This document shows, in pieces, positions 9,712-19,744 of a stretch of 64,000 bases of DNA. Both the position numbers and the translations under genes were made by a program. This DNA comes from Allobosea sp. 47.2.35. Lineage in GTDB: Bacteria > Pseudomonadota > Alphaproteobacteria > Rhizobiales > Beijerinckiaceae. The stretch spans positions 59,669 through 123,668 of the forward strand of contig NZ_JANLGI010000018.1 in the NCBI RefSeq assembly GCF_024655635.1. The letters are read 5' to 3'. The first letter of the stretch is position 1. Each line of letters starts with the position of its first letter. Under the pieces are notes generated by a model that worked only from the letters and a program-made list of their open reading frames with translations, ran no database searches and was not told the origin of the DNA.

Positions 9712-11793
9712 TCACAGGTCGATCAGTTCGCCGGCAAAGGCGGCTCGTTCCTGGATGAACACGAAGCGCGCTTCCGGCTTGTTGCCCATCAGCCGCTCGA
9801 CCGTGTCGGAGGTCTCCTCCTTGGCCTCGTGGTCAACCATGACCTTGAGCAGGATGCGCTTGCTCGGGTCCATTGTGGTTTCCTTGAGCTGGGCAGGCAT
9901 CATTTCACCAAGGCCCTTGAAGCGCGAGATTTCCGGCTTCTTGCCTTTGAAGACGGTCTCGATCAGCTCGTCCTTATGGGCATCGTTGCGGGCATAGATG
10001 CTCTTGCCGCCGTGCTGGAGCCGGTAGAGCGGCGGCACGGCGAGATAGAGATGCCCCTTCTCGATCAGGCGCGGCATCTGCCGCCAGAAGAAGGTGACCA
10101 GCAGCGAGGCGATATGGGCGCCGTCGACATCCGCGTCGGTCATCACGATGACCTTCTCGTAGCGCAGGTCGTCCTCGCGGAACTGGGTGCCGATGCCGCA
10201 GCCGAGCGCCAGGATGAGGTCGGCAAGCTGCTGATTCTGGTTCAGTTTCTCGCGCGTCGCATTGGCGACGTTGAGGATCTTGCCGCGCAAGGGCAGGATC
10301 GCCTGGTTCGCGCGGTTGCGCGCCTGCTTGGCCGATCCGCCGGCCGAGTCGCCCTCGACGATGAAGAGTTCGGAGCCGGCGGCCCCTGCACTCGAGCAAT
10401 CAGCGAGCTTGCCGGGCAGGCGCAGCTTGCGCGTCGCAGTCTTGCGCGAGACCTCCTTTTCGAGGCGCCGGCGCAACCGCTCCTCGGCGCGATCGACCGA
10501 CCAGTCGAGCAGGCGCAAGGCCTGCTGCGGCGCGGCCGCGAGCCAATGGTCAAAGGCGTCGCGGATCGCGTTCTCGACGATGCGGTGCGCTTCCTGCGTC
10601 GCGAGCTTGTCCTTGGTCTGGCCCTGGAACTCCGGCTCGCGGATGAAGACCGATAGCATGGCGGCGCAAGTGGCCATCACGTCGTCGGAGGTGACCTGCG
10701 CCATGCGCTTCGACTGGCCGATGCGCTCGGCATGGTCGCGCAGGCCGCGCAGCAGGGCGATGCGCAGGCCCTGCTCATGGGTGCCGCCCTCGGGCGTCGG
10801 GATCGTATTGCAGTAGGAGGAGGAGAAGCCGTCCTCGCCGGTCGCGAGCCAGGCCACCGCCCATTCGAGCGAGCCGTGGCTGCCTTCCCTGGTGATCTTG
10901 CCGGAGAAGATCGGCTCGGCGACGAGGTCCTTGCCCTCGATCTCGCGGCCGAGATAATCGCGCAAGCCCCCGGGGAAGCGGAACACGGCCTCGGCGGCGA
11001 CATCGCCTTCCGGCTTCAGCAGCGCGGGGGCGCAGGTCCAGCGAATCTCGACGCCACCGAAGAGATAGGCCTTCGAGCGCGCCATCCTGAACAGGCGGGC
11101 CGGGGAAAAATGCGCGCCCTCGCCGAAGATTTGCGCGTCGGGATGGAAGCGTACGCGGGTGCCGCGCCGGTTGGCGACGGCGCCGACCGTCTCCAGCGGC
11201 CCCTGCGGCAGGCCGCGCGAGAAGATCTGGCGATAGAGCGTCTTGCCGCGCGCGACCTCGACCTCCAGCCGATCCGACAGTGCATTGACGACGGAGACGC
11301 CGACGCCGTGCAGGCCGCCCGAGGTCTCATAGGCTTTGGAGTCGAACTTTCCACCGGCATGAAGCGTCGTCATGATGACTTCGAGCGCCGACTTGCCGGG
11401 GAATTTCGGGTGCGGATCGACCGGGATGCCGCGGCCGTTATCGGTCACGGCCAGCGAGCCGTCCTCGAACAGCTCGACATCGATGAAGGTGGCGTGGCCG
11501 GCCACCGCCTCGTCCATGGCGTTGTCGATCACCTCGGCGAAGAGATGATGCAGGGCGCGCTCGTCGGTGCCGCCGATATACATGCCCGGACGGCGGCGCA
11601 CCGGCTCCAGCCCTTCGAGGACCTCGATCGCCGAGGCGTCGTAGCCGGCCTCGGACAGGGTGCCGTTGCGGGCAGGGGCGGCAGGCGCCGGTGCCGCCTT
11701 GGGAGCTGCGGCAGGCAGGGGCGCTTCCGGCCGCGGGCTTGCCGCGTCGGGCCGCTCCGGCTCCGAGCCGAAAAGATCGCCGTTATCCGCCAT
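9712..11793 (-). CDS. parE: DNA topoisomerase IV subunit B
   Basis: A 693-residue GHKL-ATPase topoisomerase subunit that partners with ParC to decatenate daughter chromosomes. Visible features are the PVRRRPGMYIG segment, the ATP-site Asn/Asp in EVIDNAMDEAV, QTKDKLAT at the end of the transducer domain, and the TOPRIM signatures IVEGDSAGGSA, PLRGKILNV and DADVDGAHI. The sequence fits ParE rather than GyrB by length and by the lack of the GyrB insert. The first 50 or so residues are an Ala/Pro-rich extension. ATG 11793 is preferred over a TTG two codons upstream. Confidence 0.93.
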   Translation of the reverse strand: MADNGDLFGSEPERPDAASPRPEAPLPAAAPKAAPAPAAPARNGTLSEAGYDASAIEVLEGLEPVRRRPGMYIGGTDERALHHLFAEVIDNAMDEAVAGHATFIDVELFEDGSLAVTDNGRGIPVDPHPKFPGKSALEVIMTTLHAGGKFDSKAYETSGGLHGVGVSVVNALSDRLEVEVARGKTLYRQIFSRGLPQGPLETVGAVANRRGTRVRFHPDAQIFGEGAHFSPARLFRMARSKAYLFGGVEIRWTCAPALLKPEGDVAAEAVFRFPGGLRDYLGREIEGKDLVAEPIFSGKITREGSHGSLEWAVAWLATGEDGFSSSYCNTIPTPEGGTHEQGLRIALLRGLRDHAERIGQSKRMAQVTSDDVMATCAAMLSVFIREPEFQGQTKDKLATQEAHRIVENAIRDAFDHWLAAAPQQALRLLDWSVDRAEERLRRRLEKEVSRKTATRKLRLPGKLADCSSAGAAGSELFIVEGDSAGGSAKQARNRANQAILPLRGKILNVANATREKLNQNQQLADLILALGCGIGTQFREDDLRYEKVIVMTDADVDGAHIASLLVTFFWRQMPRLIEKGHLYLAVPPLYRLQHGGKSIYARNDAHKDELIETVFKGKKPEISRFKGLGEMMPAQLKETTMDPSKRILLKVMVDHEAKEETSDTVERLMGNKPEARFVFIQERAAFAGELIDL

Positions 11794-12072
11794 TGCCAAC
11801 CGATTCTTCCTGATTCGCGACTGTGAACTCTAGCGCATCGCGCTGCGCAACGCCCTGTCAGGAACCGCTTATAGACACCTCATCCGCAGATCGAAACCGC
11901 CGTGCCATCGCAGTTTGCGTTCCCGTCACATCCCTGTCGTCGGCATGGGCAAGAGCGAGGTGGAACCGGCCCATTCAGTCCACGTTAACCATCGGTGTCG
12001 AGGATGATGAATACGGTCAGGCCTATGCGGATTTCCGCAATGCGCTATGATCGGCCTAAAGGGGAGAAGGCC

Positions 12073-12270
12073 GTGGCGTCGCGTCAGTCTGTGCCGGTTG
12101 CGGGTATCGCGGGCTTGCAGCGTACTGCACGCCTCGCCGGCGAATCCTTCGGTCATGAGGATGTCATCGGCAGGCCGCTTTCCGCCGCTGACCCACACGC
12201 CTCACGCTGGCTCTGGTGGCTGGCTGCGGTCGCGGCATCGGCTGGCCTCGCGGTTCTGCACTTCTCCTGA
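12073..12270 (+). CDS. Small membrane protein with C-terminal anchor
   Basis: A 65-residue frame begins at GTG 12073 with a good ribosome-binding site (GGGGAG 7 bases upstream). It ends in a single hydrophobic segment (WLWWLAAVAASAGLAVLHF), which suggests a tail-anchored inner-membrane protein. The soluble part has no motif I recognise. The frame also runs open upstream, but without a comparable start. It is supported by RBS and composition only, so it may not be real. Confidence 0.4.
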   Translation: MASRQSVPVAGIAGLQRTARLAGESFGHEDVIGRPLSAADPHASRWLWWLAAVAASAGLAVLHFS

Positions 12271-12338
12271 GAACCGCCCTCGCATAGCGCGGAAATATCA
12301 ACCTTTTTGCCCTAGGCCTGTGGTCGGAGGGTAATGGG

Positions 12339-12416
12339 ATGCGCCGCCTCGTCATCACGGTTTCCGGTTCGGCCGATAGCGGCACGCCGCTGCTTGCCGC
12401 GCCCGGGACGCTCTGA
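12339..12416 (+). CDS. Possible 25-residue leader peptide upstream of the flippase gene
   Basis: ATG 12339 has GGAGG at 12326-12330 with 8-base spacing, the best translation signal in this gap. The frame codes 25 residues and stops at TGA 12414-12416, 16 bases before the likely GTG start of the flippase. It could be a translated leader that couples to the flippase gene. There is no homology evidence. Confidence 0.3.
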   Translation: MRRLVITVSGSADSGTPLLAAPGTL

Positions 12417-12432
12417 GCGGAGCATCGCACCG

Positions 12433-13824
12433 GTGGGCCAGATCGCCGCTCTCGGAGCCTATGTCTACCAGGCCGCGCTCGCGCTCGGGCTGCTGCTGCT
12501 TGTCTCGCGCATCCTGCCGGCGCAGGACTTCACGCATTACTCGCTGTTCATCACGATCAGCCAGTTCGGCAGCATCGCCGCCTTCGAATGGCTGCGCTTT
12601 TCCTGCAGCCGCTTCTATCCGGGCACAGACGAAACGGCCCAGCGCTCGGTGATCCTGTATTCCTTCATGGTCTGCGCGGTGCTCTGCCTGCTGGCTGGTG
12701 GCGGCGTTTTCGCGTCCGGCGCAGCTTCCATCGGCATCGCCATCGGCGGAGCACTGGTCGCGGTGTTCCAGGGCGGTTCCGAGCTACATCTGACCATGCT
12801 GCGCTTCCGGCAGAATTTCCGGCTGTTCTCCATCCTCCAGGCTGCGCGCGCTTCATTTCTGGCCGTCGGAACGATCTGCGGGGCGCTTCTCGATCCCACG
12901 CTGGCCGGCGCCGTGTCGGGCATGCTGGGCGCTTACCTCGCCTATGCCGCGCTGGCGCGCCTTCTGGCGGGCTCGCTTGCCGAGGGATTGCAGCGGCCGC
13001 AACGCCACCTGCTCGCCAAGCACCTGACCTATGGCGGTGTCTCGGCCGGGGCATCCGTCGCCGGCATCCTGGCGCCGCTCGGGCTCAAGGCCTTCCTGAC
13101 CGCCGTGATCGGAGCGCATGGTGCGGCCGGCGCCTTGCTCGCACTTGATCTCTTGCAGCGTCCCTTCGTCATGGTGGTCTCGGCGCTCCAGGCCATCCGC
13201 TATCCGGAGATCGTCGCGACCTATGACCGCGAGCCCGGCACGGCCACGTTCCGCGGGCGGCTCGGCGAGTACTACGCCCAGCTGGCGAGTTGCTCGCTCG
13301 TCACTGCGGCGGGGATCCTGTGCCTGCTGGCGCCTGCAGCGGCCTGGCTGGTCAAGGCGGAACTGCGCGAAACCTTCCTGCTCGCGAGCCCGGCAGTGAC
13401 CATCCTCGCGCTGCTGAGAGCCTGGGTCCAGACCTTGCTGCCGACCCCGGCGCATCTGAAACAGCGCCTGCGACCGATCATCGGGCTGGCTCTTGCCGAT
13501 GCCGTCCTGCTCAATCTCGGTGCCGTCATGGGCTGGTACCTGTCCGGCGGCGCACTGGTCGGGCTTCTCTTTGGCAGCGTGGCCGGAGCGGCCGCTTCAG
13601 CTATCGTGGGGGCGCCGCTCTTCCTGTCGATGCCCTTCCGCTGGCATGCACTCACGCTTGTGAGCGCCCTGGCCGCCCTTGTCATCGCTGCGCTCGCCAA
13701 TGGCAGCACTCCCCAGACATCCCTGCCGATCTCGCTGGCGGTTTTGCTGCTTTGCATCCCGCCGGCCGTCGCGACCCTCGGCTCGCTGCTCCAGCGTCGC
13801 GGCGTTTCACCGGAGGCTTCATGA
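12433..13824 (+). CDS. Polysaccharide flippase, Wzx/MATE-like membrane protein
   Basis: A polytopic membrane protein of about 463 residues with a dozen or more hydrophobic segments, of the polysaccharide-transporter (Wzx-like) type. Such proteins flip lipid-linked sugar repeat units across the inner membrane. I place the start at GTG 12433, just before the first membrane segment (GQIAALGAYVYQ). An ATG at 12334 would add 33 basic residues without a membrane or signal character. It overlaps the next glycosyltransferase gene by 4 bases (ATGA), so the two are translationally coupled. Assignment rests on topology and neighbours more than on motifs. Confidence 0.75.
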   Translation: MGQIAALGAYVYQAALALGLLLLVSRILPAQDFTHYSLFITISQFGSIAAFEWLRFSCSRFYPGTDETAQRSVILYSFMVCAVLCLLAGGGVFASGAASIGIAIGGALVAVFQGGSELHLTMLRFRQNFRLFSILQAARASFLAVGTICGALLDPTLAGAVSGMLGAYLAYAALARLLAGSLAEGLQRPQRHLLAKHLTYGGVSAGASVAGILAPLGLKAFLTAVIGAHGAAGALLALDLLQRPFVMVVSALQAIRYPEIVATYDREPGTATFRGRLGEYYAQLASCSLVTAAGILCLLAPAAAWLVKAELRETFLLASPAVTILALLRAWVQTLLPTPAHLKQRLRPIIGLALADAVLLNLGAVMGWYLSGGALVGLLFGSVAGAAASAIVGAPLFLSMPFRWHALTLVSALAALVIAALANGSTPQTSLPISLAVLLLCIPPAVATLGSLLQRRGVSPEAS

Positions 13825-14696
13825 AGATCGCCATCGGCATCGCGACCGCGGGGCGCCGCGATGTCCTCTCCGCAACGCTCGCCCATCTCGTCGAACAGAG
13901 CCGCCTACCAGATGCCGTCATCGTCTGCCCGGCGGAGGCAGTAGATTTCGACGAAACCGCCGCCGCGCACCTGTCCTTGCCCATCCGCCGCGTCGAGGGG
14001 CGGCGCGGCAGCTGCGGCCAGCGCAACGCGATCCTGGCTACGGCCGAGGACGCCGATCTCATCATCTTCCTCGACGACGACTTCATGCCGGCACGAGATT
14101 TCGTGGCAGAGGCGGAGGCGCTGTTCGGGGACAGGCCGGAGATCGTTGCAGCTACCGGTACGGTTCTCGCCGACGGGATCCACGGGCCCGGCATCAGCGC
14201 CGATGAAGCGCGCAACATCCTGGCCGCCGACAAGGGCGAGCCGAAGGCGACATGGCCGGTCTACAATGCCTATGGCTGCAACATGCTGGTGCGGATGGCG
14301 GCGGTTCATGCCGTGGCGGCGCGCTTCGACGAGAACCTGCCGCTCTATGGTTGGCAGGAGGATGTCGATTTCTGTCGTCAATTGGCGGGGCAGGGCGAGA
14401 TCGTCCACAGCACGGCGCTGAGGGGGGTTCATCTCGGCAGCAAGCGCGGTCGGACATCGGGCCTGCGCTTCGGCTACTCCCAGATCGCCAACCCGATCTA
14501 CCTCTGGCGCAAGGGGAATATGACGCTGCACAAGGCGCTGCGCCTGATGATCGGCAATGTCGCGGCCAATCTCGTCGGCAGCCTGCGCGAGCAGCCCTAT
14601 GTCGACCGCCGTGGCCGCTTGAAGGGCAATGGCATCGCGCTGGTCGATCTGATGCGGGCGCGGCTGAATCCGCAGCGCATCCTGTCGTTCAAATAG
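13821..14696 (+). CDS. Glycosyltransferase family 2
   Basis: A 291-residue GT-A fold glycosyltransferase that transfers a sugar from a nucleotide-sugar donor. The nucleotide-binding N-terminus (IAIGIATAGRRDVL) and the metal-binding DDD (85-87, in IIFLDDDFMP) are clear, and ENLPLYGWQEDVDF holds the likely catalytic ED motif. There is no membrane segment, so it works at the cytosolic face. GGAGG lies just upstream of ATG 13821, inside the end of the flippase gene. It probably builds a surface glycan exported by that flippase. It converges with the GT4 gene 6 bases away. Confidence 0.87.
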   Translation: MKIAIGIATAGRRDVLSATLAHLVEQSRLPDAVIVCPAEAVDFDETAAAHLSLPIRRVEGRRGSCGQRNAILATAEDADLIIFLDDDFMPARDFVAEAEALFGDRPEIVAATGTVLADGIHGPGISADEARNILAADKGEPKATWPVYNAYGCNMLVRMAAVHAVAARFDENLPLYGWQEDVDFCRQLAGQGEIVHSTALRGVHLGSKRGRTSGLRFGYSQIANPIYLWRKGNMTLHKALRLMIGNVAANLVGSLREQPYVDRRGRLKGNGIALVDLMRARLNPQRILSFK

Positions 14697-14702
14697 GCGC
14701 CG

Positions 14703-15830
14703 TCAGCGCCGCGGCGCGGCCATCTCCGACAGGGTCGCGAGAAGCGTCTCGGCGCTCTTGTCCCAGGAGAAGCGCGCCAGATTGGCGCGGCCTTTCCCGG
14801 CCAGCCCCAGTGCGTCGCCATCAGCATCCATGACCCGCAGCATCGCCTCTTCGAGGCTGGCGCGATCGCGCGGATCGAAATAGAGCGCCGCTTCGCCGCA
14901 GGCCTCGCGCACCGCCGGGATATCCGCGGCCAGAACCGGGCAGCCCTGCGTCATCGCCTCCAGCGGTGGAATGCCGAAACCTTCATAGAGGCTGGGAAAG
15001 ACGAAGGCGCGCGCGTGACGTTCGAGCGCGACGATCTCGGCATCGCTCAGGCGCCCGGTGAAGATCAGGTTCTCGGCGCTGGCGGGGGCATCCGCCTTGA
15101 ACACGCCGCTCTTGTCGAGCGCACCGGCGATGACGAGCTTCCAACGGCGATCGCCGAGCGCGTCGAAGGCCCGGATCGCGAAGTCGACGTTCTTGTTGGG
15201 CTTCAGCGTGCCCAGCATGAAGAAGAAATTCGTACCTTCCAGCCCCAGCCGCTGCAGCACGGTTTCGTCCGGCGTCACCCCGGAGAAATGGTCCGTGGCG
15301 TTGTAGAGCACCGGGACAGTCTCCGGCGCGACACCGAAGACCGTGCCGAGTTCGCCACGCGAGAAGTTGGAAACGGTCGCGATCCGCGCCGTGCGCGTCA
15401 GCCCGAAGCCGAGGAGCTTGTGCGTGGCCCGATAGGAGGCGCTGAAGGCTTCCGGGTGCCGGAAAATGGTGACGTCGTGGATCACGACGAGCTGCCGGCG
15501 ATGCAGCAGCGGCCCGCTGCCGCCGAAGCCGACGAGGGTGTCTCCTGCAGCCCGGTGCGCGAGCGAGGTCTGTTCCCAGAGATGGCCGGAGAACGGGCCG
15601 AAGCGCTCCACGGCGATATGCTGGAATTCCCGGGTTTCCGGAACGTCCTGCGGCGCGAGGAGGCGCCATTGGGCCCGCCTGAGCGCCTCGGGAGCCGCAC
15701 CCGCGCCGATCCGCCGGTCGAGTGCCTTCGTCATCTCGAGGGCAAATCGCTGCACGCCGGTCAGCGGCTGGCCGAGAAAGCGGCCGTTGATCGAGATCGT
15801 CTGCAAGTCCGGGGCACCGCTGTTCGGCAA
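14703..15830 (-). CDS. Glycosyltransferase family 4
   Basis: A 375-residue GT-B glycosyltransferase. The donor-site region EGFGIPPLEAMTQGCPVLA (about residues 282-300) carries the E-x7-E motif of the family, and TGVQRFALEM near the N-terminus is the acceptor-side loop found in mannosyl-type transferases. It reads opposite to the flippase and GT2 genes and meets them tail to tail, but likely serves the same polysaccharide. The frame opens at TTG 15830 with no strong ribosome-binding site, so the exact start is uncertain. Confidence 0.85.
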   Translation of the reverse strand: MPNSGAPDLQTISINGRFLGQPLTGVQRFALEMTKALDRRIGAGAAPEALRRAQWRLLAPQDVPETREFQHIAVERFGPFSGHLWEQTSLAHRAAGDTLVGFGGSGPLLHRRQLVVIHDVTIFRHPEAFSASYRATHKLLGFGLTRTARIATVSNFSRGELGTVFGVAPETVPVLYNATDHFSGVTPDETVLQRLGLEGTNFFFMLGTLKPNKNVDFAIRAFDALGDRRWKLVIAGALDKSGVFKADAPASAENLIFTGRLSDAEIVALERHARAFVFPSLYEGFGIPPLEAMTQGCPVLAADIPAVREACGEAALYFDPRDRASLEEAMLRVMDADGDALGLAGKGRANLARFSWDKSAETLLATLSEMAAPRR

Positions 15831-15924
15831 TGGTCGCCAGAACCTGCCCGATCACGCGTGAAGGTCGCGTTACCTGATACCGGAACGGCGTGCGATGCCG
15901 AACGCTTCGCCCGATGCGCGCGCG

Positions 15925-15951
15925 AAAAAGCCGGGGCGTTGCCGCCCCGGC
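15925..15951 (-). terminator. Intrinsic terminator of glnA
   Basis: A perfect 9-base-pair stem (GCCGGGGCG / CGCCCCGGC) with a TTGC loop is followed on the minus strand by TTTTT. It lies about 50 bases after the glnA stop codon and is the best intrinsic terminator in the window. Confidence 0.85.
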
Positions 15952-16003
15952 CTGGTGTCTCCCGGGAATGTCGGCCGCCGCCTGCGCAGCCGGCCAGCCA
16001 TCC

Positions 16004-17413
16004 TCAGTACGAGTAGTACATCGCGAACTCGACCGGGTGCGGCGTCATCTCGAAGCGCGCCACATCCTGCATCTTGAGCTCGATATAGCTGTCGATGAAG
16101 TCGTCATTGAAGACGCCGCCGGCCTTGAGATAGGCGTTGTCCTTCTTGAGCGCTTCCAGCGCCTCGCGCAGCGAGCCGCAGACCGTCGGAATCTTCTTCA
16201 GCTCGCGCGGCGGCAGGTCGTAGAGATCCTTGTCCATGGCCGGGCCCGGATCGATCTTGTTCACGATGCCGTCGAGGCCGGCCATCAGCATGGCCGCGAA
16301 GGCGAGATAGGGGTTCGCCATCGGATCGGGGAAGCGGACCTCGACGCGCTTGGCCTTCGGCGAGGTCGTCCACGGAATACGGCAGGAGGCCGAGCGGTTG
16401 CGCGCCGAATAGGCGAGCAGCACCGGAGCCTCATAGCCCGGGACCAGGCGCTTGTAGGAGTTGGTCGAGGGGTTGGTGAAGGCGTTCAGCGACTTGGCAT
16501 GCTTGATGATGCCGCCGATGTACCAAAGGCACTCCTGCGACAGGTCGGCATACTTGTTGCCCGCGAAGACCGGCTTGCCGTTCTTCCAGATCGACTGGTG
16601 GACGTGCATGCCCGAGCCGTTGTCGCCATAGATCGGCTTCGGCATGAAGGTCGCGGTCTTGCCGTAGCTCTGGGCCACGTTGTGGATCGCGTACTTGTAG
16701 ATCTGCATCAGGTCGGCGGTGTGCACGAGCGTGTCGAACTTCATGCCGAGCTCATGCTGGGCCGAGGCGACCTCGTGGTGGTGCTTCTCGACGACCACGC
16801 CCATCGACTGCATCGCGGCCAGCATCTCGCCGCGCATGTCCTGCGCCGAATCCTGCGGCGGAACGGGGAAATAGCCACCCTTGGTGGCGATGCGGTGGCC
16901 GAGATTGCCGCCCTCGTAGTCGGAGTAGCCGTTGGTCGGCAGCTCGACGTTATCGAGCTTGAAGGCGGTGTGGTACGGATCGGCGGCGATCTTGACGTCG
17001 TCGAAGACGAAGAACTCGGCCTCGGGGCCGACATAGACGGTGTCGCCGATACCGGTCGACTTCAGATAGGCCTCGGCCTTCTTGGCGATGCCGCGCGGAT
17101 CGCGGCCATAGGGCTCGCCGGTGCCCGGCTCGAGCACGTCGCAGTTGATGACCATGGTCGGAGCCGAGAAGAACGGGTCCATCGTGGCGGTCGTCGGATC
17201 CGGCATCAGCAGCATGTCGGACTCGTTGATGGCCTTCCAGCCGGCGATCGAGGAGCCGTCGAACATCGTGCCCTCGGCGAAGATGTCCTCGTCGATCATG
17301 CCGACGTCGAAGGTCACGTGCTGCCACTTGCCGCGCGGGTCGGTGAAGCGGAAGTCGACATACTTGACGTCGTTGTCCTTGATCGCCTTCAGGACATCCT
17401 TGGCGCTTTTCAT
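16004..17413 (-). CDS. glnA: Type I glutamine synthetase
   Basis: A 469-residue GSI enzyme that makes glutamine from glutamate, ammonia and ATP, the main entry for ammonium. The N-terminal beta-grasp ([14 protein letters not shown]) and catalytic signatures are intact. The adenylylation tyrosine is in DKDLYDLPP (Y398), so control by GlnE is expected. It is downstream of glnB on the same strand, with 98 bases between them, and is closed by a strong intrinsic terminator. Length equals the E. coli enzyme. Confidence 0.97.
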   Translation of the reverse strand: MKSAKDVLKAIKDNDVKYVDFRFTDPRGKWQHVTFDVGMIDEDIFAEGTMFDGSSIAGWKAINESDMLLMPDPTTATMDPFFSAPTMVINCDVLEPGTGEPYGRDPRGIAKKAEAYLKSTGIGDTVYVGPEAEFFVFDDVKIAADPYHTAFKLDNVELPTNGYSDYEGGNLGHRIATKGGYFPVPPQDSAQDMRGEMLAAMQSMGVVVEKHHHEVASAQHELGMKFDTLVHTADLMQIYKYAIHNVAQSYGKTATFMPKPIYGDNGSGMHVHQSIWKNGKPVFAGNKYADLSQECLWYIGGIIKHAKSLNAFTNPSTNSYKRLVPGYEAPVLLAYSARNRSASCRIPWTTSPKAKRVEVRFPDPMANPYLAFAAMLMAGLDGIVNKIDPGPAMDKDLYDLPPRELKKIPTVCGSLREALEALKKDNAYLKAGGVFNDDFIDSYIELKMQDVARFEMTPHPVEFAMYYSY

Positions 17414-17511
17414 TTCAGCATTCCTCTTGCCAGCAGTTATTCAATTTCACGCTGCCGCGACCGGCTCCAATCCGGCCGGCGGCTCGTTGTCCAATGATCG
17501 GGGAGACGATC

Positions 17512-17967
<456 letters not shown>

Positions 17968-18048
17968 TCATAGCATTGGCGCCGACGCCCCGCCATGCGG
18001 CACCGCCCGCGAACGCGCCTCGTGGAAAGGCAATAAACAGCACAAAAA

Positions 18049-18064
18049 ATATGCATCTGCATAT
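18049..18064. promoter_or_regulatory. Inverted repeat in the glnB/nnr divergent promoter region
   Basis: ATATGCA-TC-TGCATAT is a perfect 7-base inverted repeat with a 2-base spacer. It lies about 200 bases upstream of glnB and 66 bases upstream of nnr, in an AT-rich patch. It does not match the NtrC site consensus, and the regulator is unknown. Confidence 0.4.
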
Positions 18065-18129
18065 CTGTTGATCATAAGCGACATTCCACCGCAACTTGCG
18101 GGATCGCCAGCCCCGCCGGAAGATGCGGC

Positions 18130-19665
18130 ATGGACGATACCGACGACAATATCAGGGGCAAGGCGGAGCTTGCCCTGCTGACCACGGAGCAGATGGCGAC
18201 GGCCGATCGCATCGCGATCGCGCAGGGCGCGCCGGGCATCGAGCTGATGGAGCGCGCGGGCCACGCGGTAGCCGACGCCGTTCTCGACCGGGCAGGGGCG
18301 GGAAGCGTCGTGACGCTCCTATGCGGCCCCGGAAACAATGGCGGCGACGGCTTTGTCGCGGCGCGCCTCCTGCGCCAGAGCGGCCTGACGGCCCGTGTGG
18401 TCGCACCGGGCGGCGCGGGCGGCTTCGTCGGGGATGCGGCCATCGCGCTGGAGCGCTGGGCAGGCGCAATCGAACCGCTGGACGCGTTCCATGACCAGCG
18501 AAGCGACATCATGGTCGATGCGCTGTTCGGGGCCGGGCTGAAGCGCCCGCTCTCGGGCGCCTTCGCCGAGGCGGCGAAGCTCCTCAACGAGGCCGCTTGC
18601 CCCGTCATCGCGGTCGATATCCCAAGTGGTGTGTCGGGCGATACTGGCCTTGCCGAAGGTGTCGCGGTTAGAGCGGACGAGACCGTCACCTTCTTTCGGC
18701 TGAAGCCCGGTCATCTGCTCCAGCCGGGCAGGGCGCTTTGCGGCCGCGTGCGGCTCGCCGATATCGGCATTCCCGCCGACGCAGCCCTCACGGAGATCGG
18801 ATCGACGGCCTTTCGCAATGATCCCGCGCTCTGGCGGCAGACCTTGCCGCGTCATGGTGCCGATACGCACAAGTTCCGGCGTGGTGCGGTCGCTGTCCTC
18901 GCCGGCGGCGTGTCGGGTGTCGGCGCGCCGCGACTCGGTGCGCGCGCGGCACTTCGGGTTGGAGCCGGGCTCGCGACGATCCTCTGCGAGCCGGAGGCCT
19001 TGCCCATCCATGCTGCACGCGGACCGGACGCCTTGATGCAGCGGGGCCTATCCGACCGGCAGGCCTTGGAGGCGTTTCTCGATGACCGCCGGACCGCGTC
19101 CATCCTGGCCGGCCCGGCTCTCGGCCTCGACAGGCGAGCTGAGGATCTGATCCGGGCCGTGATCGATTGCGACCGTCCAGCCGTCTTCGACGCCGATGCG
19201 CTGACCCTGCTCGCCGGCCTCCCTGGTGACGGCTCACGCAGTATCCAGAGCCGCAAGGGCTCGGCCGCAACGGTGCTGACGCCGCATGAGGGTGAATTCC
19301 AGCGCCTGTTCGGCAAGGACACCCTCGTTGCCGGAGAACCTTCCAAGCTGGAGCGCGCGCGGAAGGCTGCCGCGACTTGTGGCGCCGTGATCGTCTACAA
19401 GGGCGCCGACACGGTCATCGCCGCACCGGACGGGCGTGCCGCGCTCAATGTCACGGGATCGGCGGCTCTGGCGACGGCCGGATCGGGCGACGTGCTGGGC
19501 GGGCTGGTTGCGGGCCTCCTGGCACAAGGCATGCCCGCGTTCGAGGCAAGCTGCGCTGCCGTCTGGCTGCATGGGCTCGCCGGCGAAAGGCTCGGCATGG
19601 GCCTGATCGCGGACGATCTGCCCGAGGCGATCCCGCAGTTGCTCCGGGAGCTTGCCGTAGCCTGA
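18130..19665 (+). CDS. nnr: Bifunctional NAD(P)H-hydrate epimerase/dehydratase
   Basis: A 511-residue fusion that repairs hydrated NADH and NADPH. The N-terminal YjeF_N epimerase part (about 18-220) has GPGNNGGDGF (66-75). The C-terminal ribokinase-like dehydratase part (about 240-505) has HKFRRGAVAVLAGG, TPHEGEFQRLFG, and ATAGSGDVLGGL (about 448-459). It is divergent from glnB. The same two-domain arrangement occurs in E. coli Nnr (515 residues). Confidence 0.94.
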   Translation: MDDTDDNIRGKAELALLTTEQMATADRIAIAQGAPGIELMERAGHAVADAVLDRAGAGSVVTLLCGPGNNGGDGFVAARLLRQSGLTARVVAPGGAGGFVGDAAIALERWAGAIEPLDAFHDQRSDIMVDALFGAGLKRPLSGAFAEAAKLLNEAACPVIAVDIPSGVSGDTGLAEGVAVRADETVTFFRLKPGHLLQPGRALCGRVRLADIGIPADAALTEIGSTAFRNDPALWRQTLPRHGADTHKFRRGAVAVLAGGVSGVGAPRLGARAALRVGAGLATILCEPEALPIHAARGPDALMQRGLSDRQALEAFLDDRRTASILAGPALGLDRRAEDLIRAVIDCDRPAVFDADALTLLAGLPGDGSRSIQSRKGSAATVLTPHEGEFQRLFGKDTLVAGEPSKLERARKAAATCGAVIVYKGADTVIAAPDGRAALNVTGSAALATAGSGDVLGGLVAGLLAQGMPAFEASCAAVWLHGLAGERLGMGLIADDLPEAIPQLLRELAVA

Positions 19666-19676
19666 GCCCGCTCACG

Positions 19677-19706
19677 AAAAGCCCGCCCCGTTTTCACGAG
19701 GCGGGC
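19677..19706 (-). terminator. Terminator hairpin between nnr and the PRC-barrel gene
   Basis: The stem GCCCGCC / GGCGGGC with a 12-base loop has TTTT on the minus-strand side, so it fits termination of the leftward PRC-barrel gene. It may also end nnr in the other direction, although there the tail is not U-rich. Confidence 0.65.
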
Positions 19707-19744
19707 CTGCTCATTCACATCATGGCATCGCTGCCGATGACGGC

